Shown here piece by piece: positions 54,679-63,665 of a stretch of DNA of 64,000 bases. How positions within the stretch are numbered: the stretch's first letter is position 1; every line of letters begins with the position of its first letter. The position numbers and the translations under genes are program-made. The notes beneath the pieces are model-generated. The model had not been told where the DNA came from. It saw only the letters and a program-made list of their open reading frames with translations, and did no database searches. Source of the stretch: Actimicrobium sp035984655 (GTDB taxonomy: Bacteria; Pseudomonadota; Gammaproteobacteria; Burkholderiales; Burkholderiaceae_D); the NCBI RefSeq assembly GCF_035984655.1, contig NZ_JAXCHT010000002.1:186001-250000 (forward strand), in the 5' to 3' direction.

Positions 54679-55290
54679 TCAGCGCGGTCCGGCCGTCGGC
54701 AAGCGCTCCTGACCGCATCCAAGAAGATAGCCACGCAGCGCGTCGAGGTTGACTGGCTTGGAGAAGAAAACCACGCCCGCCGGCACCCCGCCGCGTTGGC
54801 TCAGATCGCCTGGAGCCAGACCCGACAGGATGGCGATATGCATGTCGGCCAGATCGGGATATCCAAGGATGGTGCGGATCACATCGAAGCCGTCGATACC
54901 CTTCATGACGATATCAATCAGCAACACATCGGGTTTGCTGTGCGCAATTTCCACCAGCGCCTGATACCCATTTTCGCAATACCTCAACTTGATGGGCAAG
55001 TTCCACGAAGCGATCTGCGCGCCAAGAACGGTGCGCTGCATCTGATTGTCTTCCACCAGCAAGATCGAGCAAGGCCGATCCAGCACCGCTCCGGTCGACG
55101 CGCCTGAACTGGCGGTGGCTCGCGCTGCCTTGTAGTCGTGCACGTCGGCGAGCGAGATGCGGCGGTGCCCTCCGCTGGTGGTCCAGGCCGGAATCACGCC
55201 GGATTTCACCAACTGCTGTACCGACGTGACCGAGATGCCAAGAATCGTCGCAGCTGTTTGGGTGGTGCAGATGTCGGATGAAGAAGCCAT
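54679..55290 (-). CDS. HTH-receiver protein, copy 2 (paralogue of the gene at 53919)
   Basis: Protein of 203 residues, same architecture and strong similarity to copy 1 along the full length. HTH: TTQTAATILGISVTSVQQLVKSGVIPAWTTSGGHRRISLADV; receiver: ILLVEDNQMQR, Asp126 in VLLIDIVMKGIDG, FFSKPVNLDALRG. The linker is different (SGASTGAVLDRP against VIGPTSRAPKMD), showing that divergence is greatest there. The ATG at 55290 is chosen by alignment with copy 1; the open frame continues upstream through its promoter. It is divergent from the chemoreceptor gene, which may be a target. Confidence 0.88.
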   Translation of the reverse strand: MASSSDICTTQTAATILGISVTSVQQLVKSGVIPAWTTSGGHRRISLADVHDYKAARATASSGASTGAVLDRPCSILLVEDNQMQRTVLGAQIASWNLPIKLRYCENGYQALVEIAHSKPDVLLIDIVMKGIDGFDVIRTILGYPDLADMHIAILSGLAPGDLSQRGGVPAGVVFFSKPVNLDALRGYLLGCGQERLPTAGPR

Positions 55291-55318
55291 GCGTTCTTTC
55301 AGGAAGGATGAAAACGGT

Positions 55319-55347
55319 ATCTTAGCAAGAAATACCGAAAGGAACAA
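55319..55347 (-). promoter_or_regulatory. Promoter of the second HTH-receiver gene
   Basis: On the minus strand TTGTTC (55347-55342), 17-bp spacer, TAAGAT (55324-55319). The spacer CTTTCGGTATTTCTTGC is nearly the same as that of copy 1. Confidence 0.6.
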
Positions 55348-55480
55348 ATAAAACAAATTACACAAATTCGACAAAGCATTGTATTATAAATGCTCTGTAG
55401 AAACAAATGCGCTGAATTCCAGCTGCACTGCAGCCCTCTCTTCATCCACCGCTCGGCCACCAGGACTCTTTGCGCCCCCC

Positions 55481-57109
55481 ATGAAAATCACACTTAAAAC
55501 GCGCCTGACTTTGGTCATTGCTTCACTGTTGTTGGCGGGCGTCATCGTGGGCCTGCTCGGCCTGTACGGGATGCAGCAGACCCAGGCCAGCCTGAAGACG
55601 GTGTATGAAGATCACACGGTGGCGCTGGAGCAGGTTTCGCGGATTGATCGGCTGTTGCTGGTCAACCAGCTCGCCTACATGGAAATGTTGAACAGCAACA
55701 TTGTCGCCAATATCGCCAGCCGAACTGCCTTTATTGGCAAGAACCGCGCAGAGATCGACCAGACATGGAAAGACTACATGGCGACCTATCTGCTCCCGGA
55801 GGAAAAGCTGCTGGCGGACAAGTTCGAGCTTGATCGGGCCAAATTTCTGGCGGAGGGGCTGGTGCCGGGCCTGGCGGCGTTTAGCGATGGAAAACTCGAC
55901 GCTGCCATCGCGCTTGCCGCCACGATCAGCAACCTTGGACTGACGGTTGCCAACGACGTAGCCGGCTTGCGCAAGATCCAGGTCGACGAGGCGCGCAACC
56001 AGTATCTGGTCTCCGCGGCGCATTTTCAGTCGATGCGCGTGGCCGTTGCTGCTGTGATCGCCTGCGGCGCGCTACTCGGTGCACTGTGTGGATTTTTCCT
56101 GATTCGCTCCATTTATCGCGAACTCGGCGGCGAACCATCTTATGCCGGCGCTATCGTGCGGCGCATTGCCGCTGGTGACTTGACGGGTGAGGTCGTCACC
56201 CGGGCCGGCGACGAAGTCAGCCTGCTGGCGGCAATGCGCACGATGCAGCAAAGCCTGGCCAGCACGGTCGGCCAGATTCGCCAGTCCACCGATACGATTG
56301 CCACCGCCTCGACCCAGATCGCGTCGGGAAATCTCGATCTGTCGTCGCGCACCGAACAGCAAGCTGGCGCGCTGGAAGAAACCGCGTCCTCGATGGAGCA
56401 GCTGACCGCCACCGTACGCCAGAACGCCGACAATGCCCGTCAGGCAAATCTGCTGGCGCGTTCCGCATCCGAGATTGCCAGCTCGGGCGGCCGGGCCGTA
56501 GCGCACGTCGACACGACCATGCAGAGCATCAATGCATCCGCTAAAAAAATTGTCGACATCATCACTGTGATCGACGGGATTGCCTTCCAGACCAACATCC
56601 TTGCCTTGAACGCCGCCGTGGAAGCTGCGCGGGCGGGCGAGCAGGGGCGCGGCTTTGCGGTGGTCGCCACCGAAGTGCGCAGTCTCGCGCATCGTTCGGC
56701 GGCGGCCGCCAAGGAAATCAAGTTCTTGATCGATGCCTCGGTCGAGAGTGCCGATGAAGGCGCGAAACTGGTCGACCAGGCCGGTTCGACCATGCGGGAA
56801 ATTGTCGCCAGCGTGCGCCAGGTTAGCGACATCATTGCCGACATCACCAACGCCAGCGATGAGCAGTCGGCCGGAATCGGGCAAATCAATCAGGCGATCA
56901 CCCAGATGGAGCAGGTCACCCAACAAAATGCGGCGCTGGTTGAAGAAGCGGCGGCAGCATCGGCGTCGCTGCAGGACCAAGCTACCGAACTGGCCGATGT
57001 AGTGAGTATTTTCAGGCTGGCGTCGGCGCCGGGTGCAGGACGCGATGGTGGCTCCGGGCGATCAGCGGATCGCCAACCGGCGTTGCGCCTGACGACTGCA
57101 GCTTGTTGA
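55481..57109 (+). CDS. Methyl-accepting chemotaxis protein
   Basis: Chemoreceptor of 542 residues. Membrane segment 1 (LTLVIASLLLAGVIVGLLGLYG, about 9-30), a periplasmic four-helix-bundle domain of the 4HB_MCP type (to ~190), membrane segment 2 (VAVAAVIACGALLGALCGFFLI), a HAMP region (ELGGEPSYAGAIVRRIAAGDL), and the signalling coiled coil with the conserved hairpin tip GIAFQTNILALNAAVEAA. No C-terminal pentapeptide for CheR/CheB docking is present. The ligand is unknown. The ATG at 55481 has only a distant AGGA, so the start is not sure. It is divergent from HTH-receiver copy 2. Confidence 0.92.
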   Translation: MKITLKTRLTLVIASLLLAGVIVGLLGLYGMQQTQASLKTVYEDHTVALEQVSRIDRLLLVNQLAYMEMLNSNIVANIASRTAFIGKNRAEIDQTWKDYMATYLLPEEKLLADKFELDRAKFLAEGLVPGLAAFSDGKLDAAIALAATISNLGLTVANDVAGLRKIQVDEARNQYLVSAAHFQSMRVAVAAVIACGALLGALCGFFLIRSIYRELGGEPSYAGAIVRRIAAGDLTGEVVTRAGDEVSLLAAMRTMQQSLASTVGQIRQSTDTIATASTQIASGNLDLSSRTEQQAGALEETASSMEQLTATVRQNADNARQANLLARSASEIASSGGRAVAHVDTTMQSINASAKKIVDIITVIDGIAFQTNILALNAAVEAARAGEQGRGFAVVATEVRSLAHRSAAAAKEIKFLIDASVESADEGAKLVDQAGSTMREIVASVRQVSDIIADITNASDEQSAGIGQINQAITQMEQVTQQNAALVEEAAAASASLQDQATELADVVSIFRLASAPGAGRDGGSGRSADRQPALRLTTAAC

Positions 57110-57194
57110 ATCCCCTTGGTGCCAGGAAGGGGTAGCGCGGGCCTTTGCATTGTTCATGGGATGCGGTGTTAGCGTTAAAAATAACAAATTAAAA

Positions 57195-57224
57195 TAAACA
57201 AAAAAACAGAATTATCGTTATAAT
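57195..57224 (+). promoter_or_regulatory. Promoter candidate for the sensory operon
   Basis: Consensus TATAAT (57219-57224) with TAAACA 18 bp upstream (57195-57200), inside a strongly AT-rich stretch (57175-57245) that contrasts with its surroundings. The -35 match is weak. Confidence 0.4.
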
Positions 57225-57306
57225 TGTTTTGTGATTCTTTGTGGAAACATTTGGGTAACCACTGCTTCGCTGCCGGTGTGCCGTTCTCGTACCGGCTCTT
57301 CGGCGA

Positions 57307-58218
57307 ATGGCGTTTCCCCAAATCGCTTCTTCGCATCGTTCCATCAAACATATTGGACCTATCTTGCGTACTTTCCTGAAAATTAGCGCCGGCGCGAAAG
57401 CCTGCCTGAGTGTTGTCCTGATGGCGGCGCTTGTTCTGCCGCTCATCGCCCACGCCGCCACGCCGTCGCAGTTGCAACGGGTGATGCTGGCGGGGGAGCT
57501 GCGCGTCTGCATTTGGCCAGACTATTACGGCATCACGTATCGCAATCCAAAGACGCGCCTGCTCAACGGCATCGATATCGAGATTGCCACCGCGCTTGGC
57601 CAGGAGCTGGGGGTGCGCGTGCGCTATGTCGACAGCTCGTTTGTGGCGCTGACCGAGAATCTGCTGACGGACAAATGCGACATCGCCATGCACGCGGTCG
57701 GCATCACTCCCGAGCGCCGCGCGCGGCTGGCGTTCACCCAACCCTATTTACGTAGCGACATCTATGCCGTCACGTCGGCCAACGCGGGTGTCATCCTGAA
57801 CTGGGACGACATCGACAAGCCGGGACGTGTGATCGCGGTGCAGGCCGGAACAGTGATGGAATTGATCATGCAACGCACGCTCAAGAACGCCTCCGTGCTG
57901 GTGGTCAGGCCGCCGATGAAACGCGAGACTGAACTGGAGTCGGGCCGGGTGGATGCCTTCATGACGGATTACCCGTACAGCAAGCGCATGCGCGACATGA
58001 CCGACTGGGCCCGGGTGGTCGCGCCACCGCAGCCGTTTCACCTGACCGACTATGCCTACGCGCTGGCGCCGGGTGACACGTCGCTGCTGGACCGGGTCAA
58101 CCGCTTCATGACCACCATCACGACCGACCGGCGCTTGCAGCAGTTCGCGCACACCTACGGGCTCGACCCGATCCTGATCCCTGCGCCCGGTGCAAAGCCT
58201 GCCGGCGCCGGCGGCTGA
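57307..58218 (+). CDS. Periplasmic binding protein family 3 encoded with a sensor kinase
   Basis: Protein of 303 residues with a signal peptide (ACLSVVLMAALVLPLIAHAA) and an SBP_bac_3 domain: LRVCIWPDYYGITYRNPKTRLLNGIDIEIATALGQELGV, LLTDKCDIAMHAVGITPERRARLAFTQPYLRSDIYAV, AVQAGTVMELIMQ and VDAFMTDYPYSKRM. The histidine kinase gene starts three bases after the stop, and no transporter genes are near, so a sensory role is more likely than uptake. The start is uncertain: ATG at 57307 or TTG at 57364, which has GGA upstream and leaves a normal signal peptide. Confidence 0.85.
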   Translation: MAFPQIASSHRSIKHIGPILRTFLKISAGAKACLSVVLMAALVLPLIAHAATPSQLQRVMLAGELRVCIWPDYYGITYRNPKTRLLNGIDIEIATALGQELGVRVRYVDSSFVALTENLLTDKCDIAMHAVGITPERRARLAFTQPYLRSDIYAVTSANAGVILNWDDIDKPGRVIAVQAGTVMELIMQRTLKNASVLVVRPPMKRETELESGRVDAFMTDYPYSKRMRDMTDWARVVAPPQPFHLTDYAYALAPGDTSLLDRVNRFMTTITTDRRLQQFAHTYGLDPILIPAPGAKPAGAGG

Positions 58219-58221
58219 CCA

Positions 58222-60801
58222 ATGGAGCGCACGGTACGGTTCCTGCGCCGGCAGCTGATGCAGCTGCAGATGCGTCACTTCTTCATGGTGTCGGGTCTGC
58301 TGTTTGCATTCGTGATTCTGCTGGTGACGGCGCTGCTGGTGGCCCACGAAAGCAAGCAGGCACTGGCAGCCGACACCGAACACGGGCGCCTGTACGCCGC
58401 GGCCTTGGAAAACCACGTGTCAGAGGCCCTGTCGGCGATCGACAGCCTGATCGACCGGCTGCCCGGAAGCGCTGACGGCACAGGGGTAGCGCAGGTGGCG
58501 ACATTGATCAACGCGGCCGTGCGCGATTCGACCCGGCTGCGTTCGCTGTCGGTGCTCAGTCCCTCCGGCGTGGTGCTGTTGAGTTCGAATCCACGCCTGA
58601 CCGAGCGCAAGCTGGACCTGGCCGCGCTGGGTTTTCACGCCCCCGTCGGCAGCATTCTTGAGCCTGGTGCGCCGCAATTCGTGCGTGACCTCGATCTGCC
58701 AGCGTCCAGACTGGCCGGCGCCAGCGGGCCAATTGGCGCCATCCCTTTTGCCCGCGCCATCACCTTGAAGGGCAAGCCGGCGATTGCGTTGCTGATGGTC
58801 AGTCCCGGCGCCTTGTTCCCCGAATACCGCGATGAACTTGGCACGGATGCCAACTATGCTGCGCTGTTCGACTACCGCGGCAATGTGCTCGGGGCAACCG
58901 CAAATTCACAGTTCGTGGTCAATCAGCGTTACCCGGTGCTGCCGATGTTCGACTGGTTGCGACATGATCGCGATCATGGCCAGTTCCGGGCAGAACGGCC
59001 AGCCTCGATTGGCAGTGCCGGCTTCTACAGCATCAATTACCGCGCCACGCGCAAGTATCCATTGGTGGCGGTGATCGGCATGTCGGAAGCGCAGGCCATC
59101 GAGCACTGGGGTGGCGGGTCCGGGCAACTGGCGTGGCTTGGCCTGCTGGCGGCCTGCATTGTGCTGCTGTACACCGCGGCGTTGTGGTGGGTGATGCGGT
59201 TTCGTGAAAATACCGAACGTGAACTGCAATTGGCCAAGGTGGTCGCAGAAGATGCCAACGCCGCACGCGGTGCATTCCTGTCCACCATGAGTCACGAGAT
59301 CCGCACGCCGATGAATGCCGTGATCGGCATGGCCGGCCTGTTGCGCGAGACGGCGCTGAATGGCGAGCAGACTGAATTCACGCAATCGATCGAGGAGGCC
59401 GCCAGCGCACTGATGGTAATCATCGATGAGATTCTGGATTTTTCGCGCATCGACTCCGGCAACTTCAGCATCGACAGCATTGACTTCCCTCTGCTGGCGA
59501 TCGTCGAGGGCAGCGTTGAGGAATTGTCCGGCAAGGCGCGTCGACAGGGTTTGTCGCTGCTGACACACATCGACCCGTCCTTGCCATTGATGGTGGTGGG
59601 CGATCCCGGGCGGGTGCGTCAGATTCTGCGGAACCTGATCGGCAATGCGATCAAATTTACCCCTGCCGGTGAGGTCACGGTGCGGGTACGGGTGATCGGT
59701 CGACAGCGCGGCAATTGCCGGATCCGGTTTGACGTCTCGGATTCGGGGATCGGGGTTGCCGCCGACATGATCCCCAAGTTGTTCATGCCATTCAGGCAGG
59801 CCGATGGTTCGGTGACCCGCAAATATGGCGGCACCGGGCTGGGCCTGTCGATCTGTCGCCGGCTGGTCGACTTGATGGGCGGCGCAATCGGTATCGAAAG
59901 CCAGCTCGGCAGTGGGTCGACCTTCTGGTTCGAGCTGCCGTTGCGGGTCGTCAGCGGAATCCCCAGTGCGCCGGGCAGGTTGCCAAATCCGCCGGCGCCG
60001 ACAGCCCCGCGACGCGGCGGCGCTGCGCCGATCGATGCCGCGCGGGAGCAGAAAGAAAACCGCCTGGTGCTGCTGGTCGAAGACAACCTGATGAATCAGA
60101 AAGTGGCGCTGCGGCAGCTGCAAATCCTTGGCTACGCCGCGGATGTTGTCAACAATGGGGCAGAGGCGCTGGACGCCTTGTCCAGCGTTCCTTACGCGCT
60201 GGTGTTGATGGATTGCCAGATGCCGGTGCTGGACGGATACGCCGCCACACGCCAGATCCGGCAGCGCGAGCTGCTCCATGGCGGTCACGTCCAGATCGTC
60301 GCGATGACAGCCAACGCCATGCAGGGTGACCGCGAACGCTGCCTCGACGCCGGCATGGATGGTTACCTCACCAAACCCATCAGTAACAAGCTGCTGGCGG
60401 CGATGCTGCAGCAACGACTGCCGCGCGACCGTGATCAGCCGGCGCCTGTGGCATTCGCCCCAGTCATGCTCGACACGGTGCGTTTGACCGACATGTTTGG
60501 CGCGGACCGCGCTTTTCAGCACGAGATGCTGGTGCTGTTCATCAACAGCACACGACCGCTGCTCGGCCAGCTCGAACGGGCAGTCATCGGCCGGAACTTC
60601 CTCGAAACGCAGGCGTTGGCACATCGGCTGAGCGGCTCCTGCGCCAACCTCGGGATGGATGAATTGGCCAACCTGGCACGATTGACGGAACAGGCCGGCA
60701 AGACCGGCGACTACCGCAGCGCGCAGCAGTTGCAGTCCATGATGCAGCCGGCGTTTGATCGCCTGTGCAATTTTGTTAACCATAGCGAAAGCACCGCATG
60801 A
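58222..60801 (+). CDS. Hybrid histidine kinase (sensor, HisKA, HATPase, receiver, HPt)
   Basis: Protein of 859 residues. Membrane segment 1 (FFMVSGLLFAFVILLVTALLVA, about 20-41), a periplasmic dCache/PDC-like domain (~45-305), membrane segment 2 (LAWLGLLAACIVLLYTAALWWVM), HisKA with His358 in SHEIRTPMNAVIGM, HATPase_c with N box (NLIGNAIKFT), DSGIGV and GGTGLGLSI, a receiver domain with Asp664 in LMDCQMPVLDG, and a C-terminal HPt domain with His801 in LAHRLSGSCANLG. All phosphorelay residues are present. Its stop overlaps the next ATG (ATGA), so the receiver-HD-GYP protein is the likely output. Confidence 0.95.
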   Translation: MERTVRFLRRQLMQLQMRHFFMVSGLLFAFVILLVTALLVAHESKQALAADTEHGRLYAAALENHVSEALSAIDSLIDRLPGSADGTGVAQVATLINAAVRDSTRLRSLSVLSPSGVVLLSSNPRLTERKLDLAALGFHAPVGSILEPGAPQFVRDLDLPASRLAGASGPIGAIPFARAITLKGKPAIALLMVSPGALFPEYRDELGTDANYAALFDYRGNVLGATANSQFVVNQRYPVLPMFDWLRHDRDHGQFRAERPASIGSAGFYSINYRATRKYPLVAVIGMSEAQAIEHWGGGSGQLAWLGLLAACIVLLYTAALWWVMRFRENTERELQLAKVVAEDANAARGAFLSTMSHEIRTPMNAVIGMAGLLRETALNGEQTEFTQSIEEAASALMVIIDEILDFSRIDSGNFSIDSIDFPLLAIVEGSVEELSGKARRQGLSLLTHIDPSLPLMVVGDPGRVRQILRNLIGNAIKFTPAGEVTVRVRVIGRQRGNCRIRFDVSDSGIGVAADMIPKLFMPFRQADGSVTRKYGGTGLGLSICRRLVDLMGGAIGIESQLGSGSTFWFELPLRVVSGIPSAPGRLPNPPAPTAPRRGGAAPIDAAREQKENRLVLLVEDNLMNQKVALRQLQILGYAADVVNNGAEALDALSSVPYALVLMDCQMPVLDGYAATRQIRQRELLHGGHVQIVAMTANAMQGDRERCLDAGMDGYLTKPISNKLLAAMLQQRLPRDRDQPAPVAFAPVMLDTVRLTDMFGADRAFQHEMLVLFINSTRPLLGQLERAVIGRNFLETQALAHRLSGSCANLGMDELANLARLTEQAGKTGDYRSAQQLQSMMQPAFDRLCNFVNHSESTA

Positions 60802-61832
60802 ATGTACTCATCGTCGACGATGATCCGACCAATTTGTCACTGTTCAGCCATTTGCTCAACACGATTCCCGACCTGTCGCTGGTGACCTCGGACGATCCGG
60901 TCGACGCGTTGGCGTGGTGCGGCGAACAGGCGCCGGATCTGGTGCTGGTCGACTACATGATGCCGGTAATGGATGGCCTGCAATTCCTGCAGGGATTGCG
61001 CGCCCTGGCAGGATGTCACGCCGTTCCGGTGATCATGATTACCTCGGATATGCAAAGCAACGTGCGGCATCAGGCGCTGCAGATGGGCGCCAATGATTTT
61101 CTGACCAAGCCGGTCGACAAGATTGAACTGCGGGCGCGCGTGACGAATCTGCTGGCGCTGCACAAGGCGCAACAGCAACTGGCCAACCGCGCCGAGTGGC
61201 TGGCCGACGAGGTGCGCGCCGCCACCCGCGAAATTCTTCTGCGCGAGCGCCAGGCGATTTACCATCTGGCGCGCGCCGCTGAATATCGCGATCCGGAAAC
61301 CGGTGCGCACCTGCTGCGCATGGCAAACTATGCGCGCTTGCTGGCCGCCAACCTGGGGTTGTCCGTGGCCGAACAGGAATTGATTTTCGAGGCGGCGCCG
61401 ATGCACGATATCGGCAAGGTCGGCATTGCCGATGCGATCCTGCTCAAACCCGGCCGTTTCACCGACGAGGAGATGGCGATCATGCGCACGCATTCACAAA
61501 TCGGTGCAGATATTCTCAGCGGCAGCAGCTCGCCCTTGCTGCACGCAGCCAGCGTGATCGCGTTGACGCATCATGAAAAATGGGATGGGAGCGGCTACCC
61601 GAACGGCCTGCGTGGCGAACGCATTGCGCTGCACGGTCGCATCGTCGCGGTGGCTGATGTGTTTGATGCGCTGACCTCGGTGCGGCCCTACAAGCCCGCG
61701 TGGGAGATTGACCGCGCGGCCGCGCTGATACGCGACAGCGCCGGCACCCATTTCGACCCGGCCTGCGTTGCCGCGTTCTTCAAGGATTGGGATGCCATCC
61801 TCGACATTCACAACACGCACGGCGATCCGTAA
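60798..61832 (+). CDS. Receiver-HD-GYP phosphodiesterase (RpfG type)
   Basis: Response regulator of 344 residues expected to degrade c-di-GMP when phosphorylated. Receiver (1-120): IVDDDPTN, phosphoacceptor Asp52 in LVDYMMPVMDG, Thr in IMITSD and Lys in FLTKPVDKIELR. After a helical linker the HD-GYP domain has YRDPETGAHLLRM, the intact dyad His203-Asp204 (MHDIGKVG), ILLKPGRF, RTHSQIGADIL, His258-His259 (HHEKWDGSGYPNGL) and DVFDALTSVRPYK. Unlike the protein at 44371, all metal ligands are present. Third gene of the binding protein-kinase-regulator operon. Confidence 0.95.
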   Translation: MNVLIVDDDPTNLSLFSHLLNTIPDLSLVTSDDPVDALAWCGEQAPDLVLVDYMMPVMDGLQFLQGLRALAGCHAVPVIMITSDMQSNVRHQALQMGANDFLTKPVDKIELRARVTNLLALHKAQQQLANRAEWLADEVRAATREILLRERQAIYHLARAAEYRDPETGAHLLRMANYARLLAANLGLSVAEQELIFEAAPMHDIGKVGIADAILLKPGRFTDEEMAIMRTHSQIGADILSGSSSPLLHAASVIALTHHEKWDGSGYPNGLRGERIALHGRIVAVADVFDALTSVRPYKPAWEIDRAAALIRDSAGTHFDPACVAAFFKDWDAILDIHNTHGDP

Positions 61833-61849
61833 CCGCCGCGCGCGTTTGA

Positions 61850-62806
61850 CTATGCGTTGAGCACCTTGCGGATGGTTGCGGCCAGCTCTTCGGCCACGAA
61901 TTTGGCGACGTAGGCATCTGCGCCGACGCTCTTGACGTGATCTTCGTTGGTGGCGCCGCTGAGCGATGAGTGAATCACCACCGGGATGCCGGCATAACGC
62001 GGATTCTGCTTGATATTGCGGGTCAGCGTGAAGCCATCCATCTCAGGCATCTCAAGATCGGTCAGCACCAGCGCAACCTTGTCCTGAACGGTCTTGCCCT
62101 CGGCTTCGGCGGCACTGGCGATCGACTGCAGTTTTTCCCAGGCTTCCTTGCCGGTCTTGGTCATGACCCACTGCACGCCCATGGCATCAAAGCCGGCTTC
62201 GATCAGCGCGCGCGCCACGAACGAATCGTCGGCTGCCAGAATCACACTGCCAGGTTTGAGGATCACTTTCGGACCGATGGTTTCCGGGTCGGCCTCGACA
62301 CTGGAATCGGGCATGATCTGCCGCAGAATCTGCTCCACATCCAGCACCTGTGCCAGCCGGGTTGGTTCGCCGGGCGCTTCCAGCCGGGCGATGCTGGTGA
62401 TCATTCCGCCGACGCCGCTGGCTTCCGCCGACAACACCTGGCTCCATTCCAGTCGCACGATTTCTTCCACTGCCTCGACGGCAAAGGCCTGGGTAGAGCG
62501 GGCGAATTCGGTGACCAGCATGATATTCAGACCGGTCTTCGGCGTGCAGCCGATCAGCGCCGGCAAATCGATCACCGAAATGATCTGCCCGCGCAAATTC
62601 ACCACCCCCAGCAAATTCGGATGCGCGCCCGCCACCGCGGTGAGCTCGGGCATGGCAACGATTTCGCGAATCTTGAACACGTTGATGCCATACAGCTCGG
62701 AACGGTCACCCCGGGCGTCGCCGCCGAGGCGAAACAACAGCAATTCGAACTGGTTGGTGCCGGTCAGATTGGTGCGTTCGTCAACTTCTTGCTGTACTGA
62801 TTTCAT
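61850..62806 (-). CDS. cheV: Chemotaxis coupling protein CheV
   Basis: Protein of 318 residues with an N-terminal CheW domain (YGINVFKIREIVAMPELTAVAGAHPNLLGVVNLRGQIISVIDLPALIG) and a C-terminal receiver domain (VILAADDSFVARALIE, phosphoacceptor Asp in LVLTDLEMPEMDG, AKFVAEELAATIR). It links receptors to CheA and adds a phosphorylation-controlled input. In the receiver the conserved Lys sits in YVAKFV, without the usual following Pro. The ATG at 62806 has AAGGGA upstream. It faces the receiver-HD-GYP gene, 17 bases from its stop. No other che genes are in the window, apart from the receptor at 55481. Confidence 0.93.
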   Translation of the reverse strand: MKSVQQEVDERTNLTGTNQFELLLFRLGGDARGDRSELYGINVFKIREIVAMPELTAVAGAHPNLLGVVNLRGQIISVIDLPALIGCTPKTGLNIMLVTEFARSTQAFAVEAVEEIVRLEWSQVLSAEASGVGGMITSIARLEAPGEPTRLAQVLDVEQILRQIMPDSSVEADPETIGPKVILKPGSVILAADDSFVARALIEAGFDAMGVQWVMTKTGKEAWEKLQSIASAAEAEGKTVQDKVALVLTDLEMPEMDGFTLTRNIKQNPRYAGIPVVIHSSLSGATNEDHVKSVGADAYVAKFVAEELAATIRKVLNA

Positions 62807-62889
62807 GGCGTCCCTTTGGTTGCATATGAGAAACAAAATTCGTCCCCCATTATGCATTCATATCGGGTCCAATGACGCACTGTTGTGGC

Positions 62890-63585
62890 TTAACGTTTGG
62901 TGGCGTATTGCAGCGAACCGAACAGGACTTCGGTGGCTTTCGCATCGGTCAGCGGCTTGCGCAAGTTGGCCAGCACCGCCACGCCGCGTTGTACCGCAGG
63001 GCGCGCGCTGATGTCGCTGAACCAGCGCTGCACATGCGGGTAGTCGGCCAGCGTGATGCCCTGGTTATCGTGCGAACGCAACCATGGAAAGGTGGCGATG
63101 TCGGCGATGGTGTAGTCGCTGCCGGCCAGATACAGATGCTCGGACAGGCGCTTGTCCATGACGCCGTACAGCCGCTTGGCTTCGTTGCTGTAGCGATTGA
63201 ATGCATAGTCGATTTTCTCGGGCGCATAAATGCGGAAGTGGTGCGCTTGCCCGAGCATCGGGCCGACCCCGCCCATCTGAAACATCAACCATTGCAGCGT
63301 GGTGAATTTTTCACGGTCCGTCGCGCCGAGGAAGCGACCGCTTTTGCTGGCCAGATAGACCAGGATCGCGCCGGATTCGAACAAGGAAATCGGTGCGCCG
63401 TCAGGACCGTCGGCATCGACGATGGCCGGAATCTTGTTGTTGGGCGAGATCGCCAGGAAATCGGGTTTGAATTGGTCGCCAGCGCCGATATCGACGTGAT
63501 GAACGCGGTACGGCAAGCCAAGTTCTTCGAGCAGGATGTGGACTTTGTGGCCGTTCGGGGTGGCGGTGGAATAGACGTCGATCAT
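62890..63585 (-). CDS. Glutathione transferase, YfcG/YghU-like
   Basis: Protein of 231 residues: N-terminal thioredoxin-like domain (MIDVYSTATPNGHKVHILLEELGLPYRVHHVDI, with the TPNGHKV motif of Nu-class enzymes, FLAISPNNKIPAIVD and the cis-Pro, then LFESGAILVYLA, which holds the gamma-Glu site) and an all-helical C-terminal domain (DYTIADIATFPWLRS with the N-capping box). Nu-class members such as YfcG act as disulfide-bond reductases that bind two glutathiones; this is family knowledge. GGAG before the ATG at 63585 gives the start. The upstream gene is the partial acyl-CoA dehydrogenase, 80 bases away. Confidence 0.9.
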   Translation of the reverse strand: MIDVYSTATPNGHKVHILLEELGLPYRVHHVDIGAGDQFKPDFLAISPNNKIPAIVDADGPDGAPISLFESGAILVYLASKSGRFLGATDREKFTTLQWLMFQMGGVGPMLGQAHHFRIYAPEKIDYAFNRYSNEAKRLYGVMDKRLSEHLYLAGSDYTIADIATFPWLRSHDNQGITLADYPHVQRWFSDISARPAVQRGVAVLANLRKPLTDAKATEVLFGSLQYATKR

Positions 63586-63665
63586 GGAAGCTCCGTGGGA
63601 GTGGGATGCGATCCGGGATTATGCAATGGTTTGGTACGGGCCGTTGCAGCCCGTACCCATGCCGC

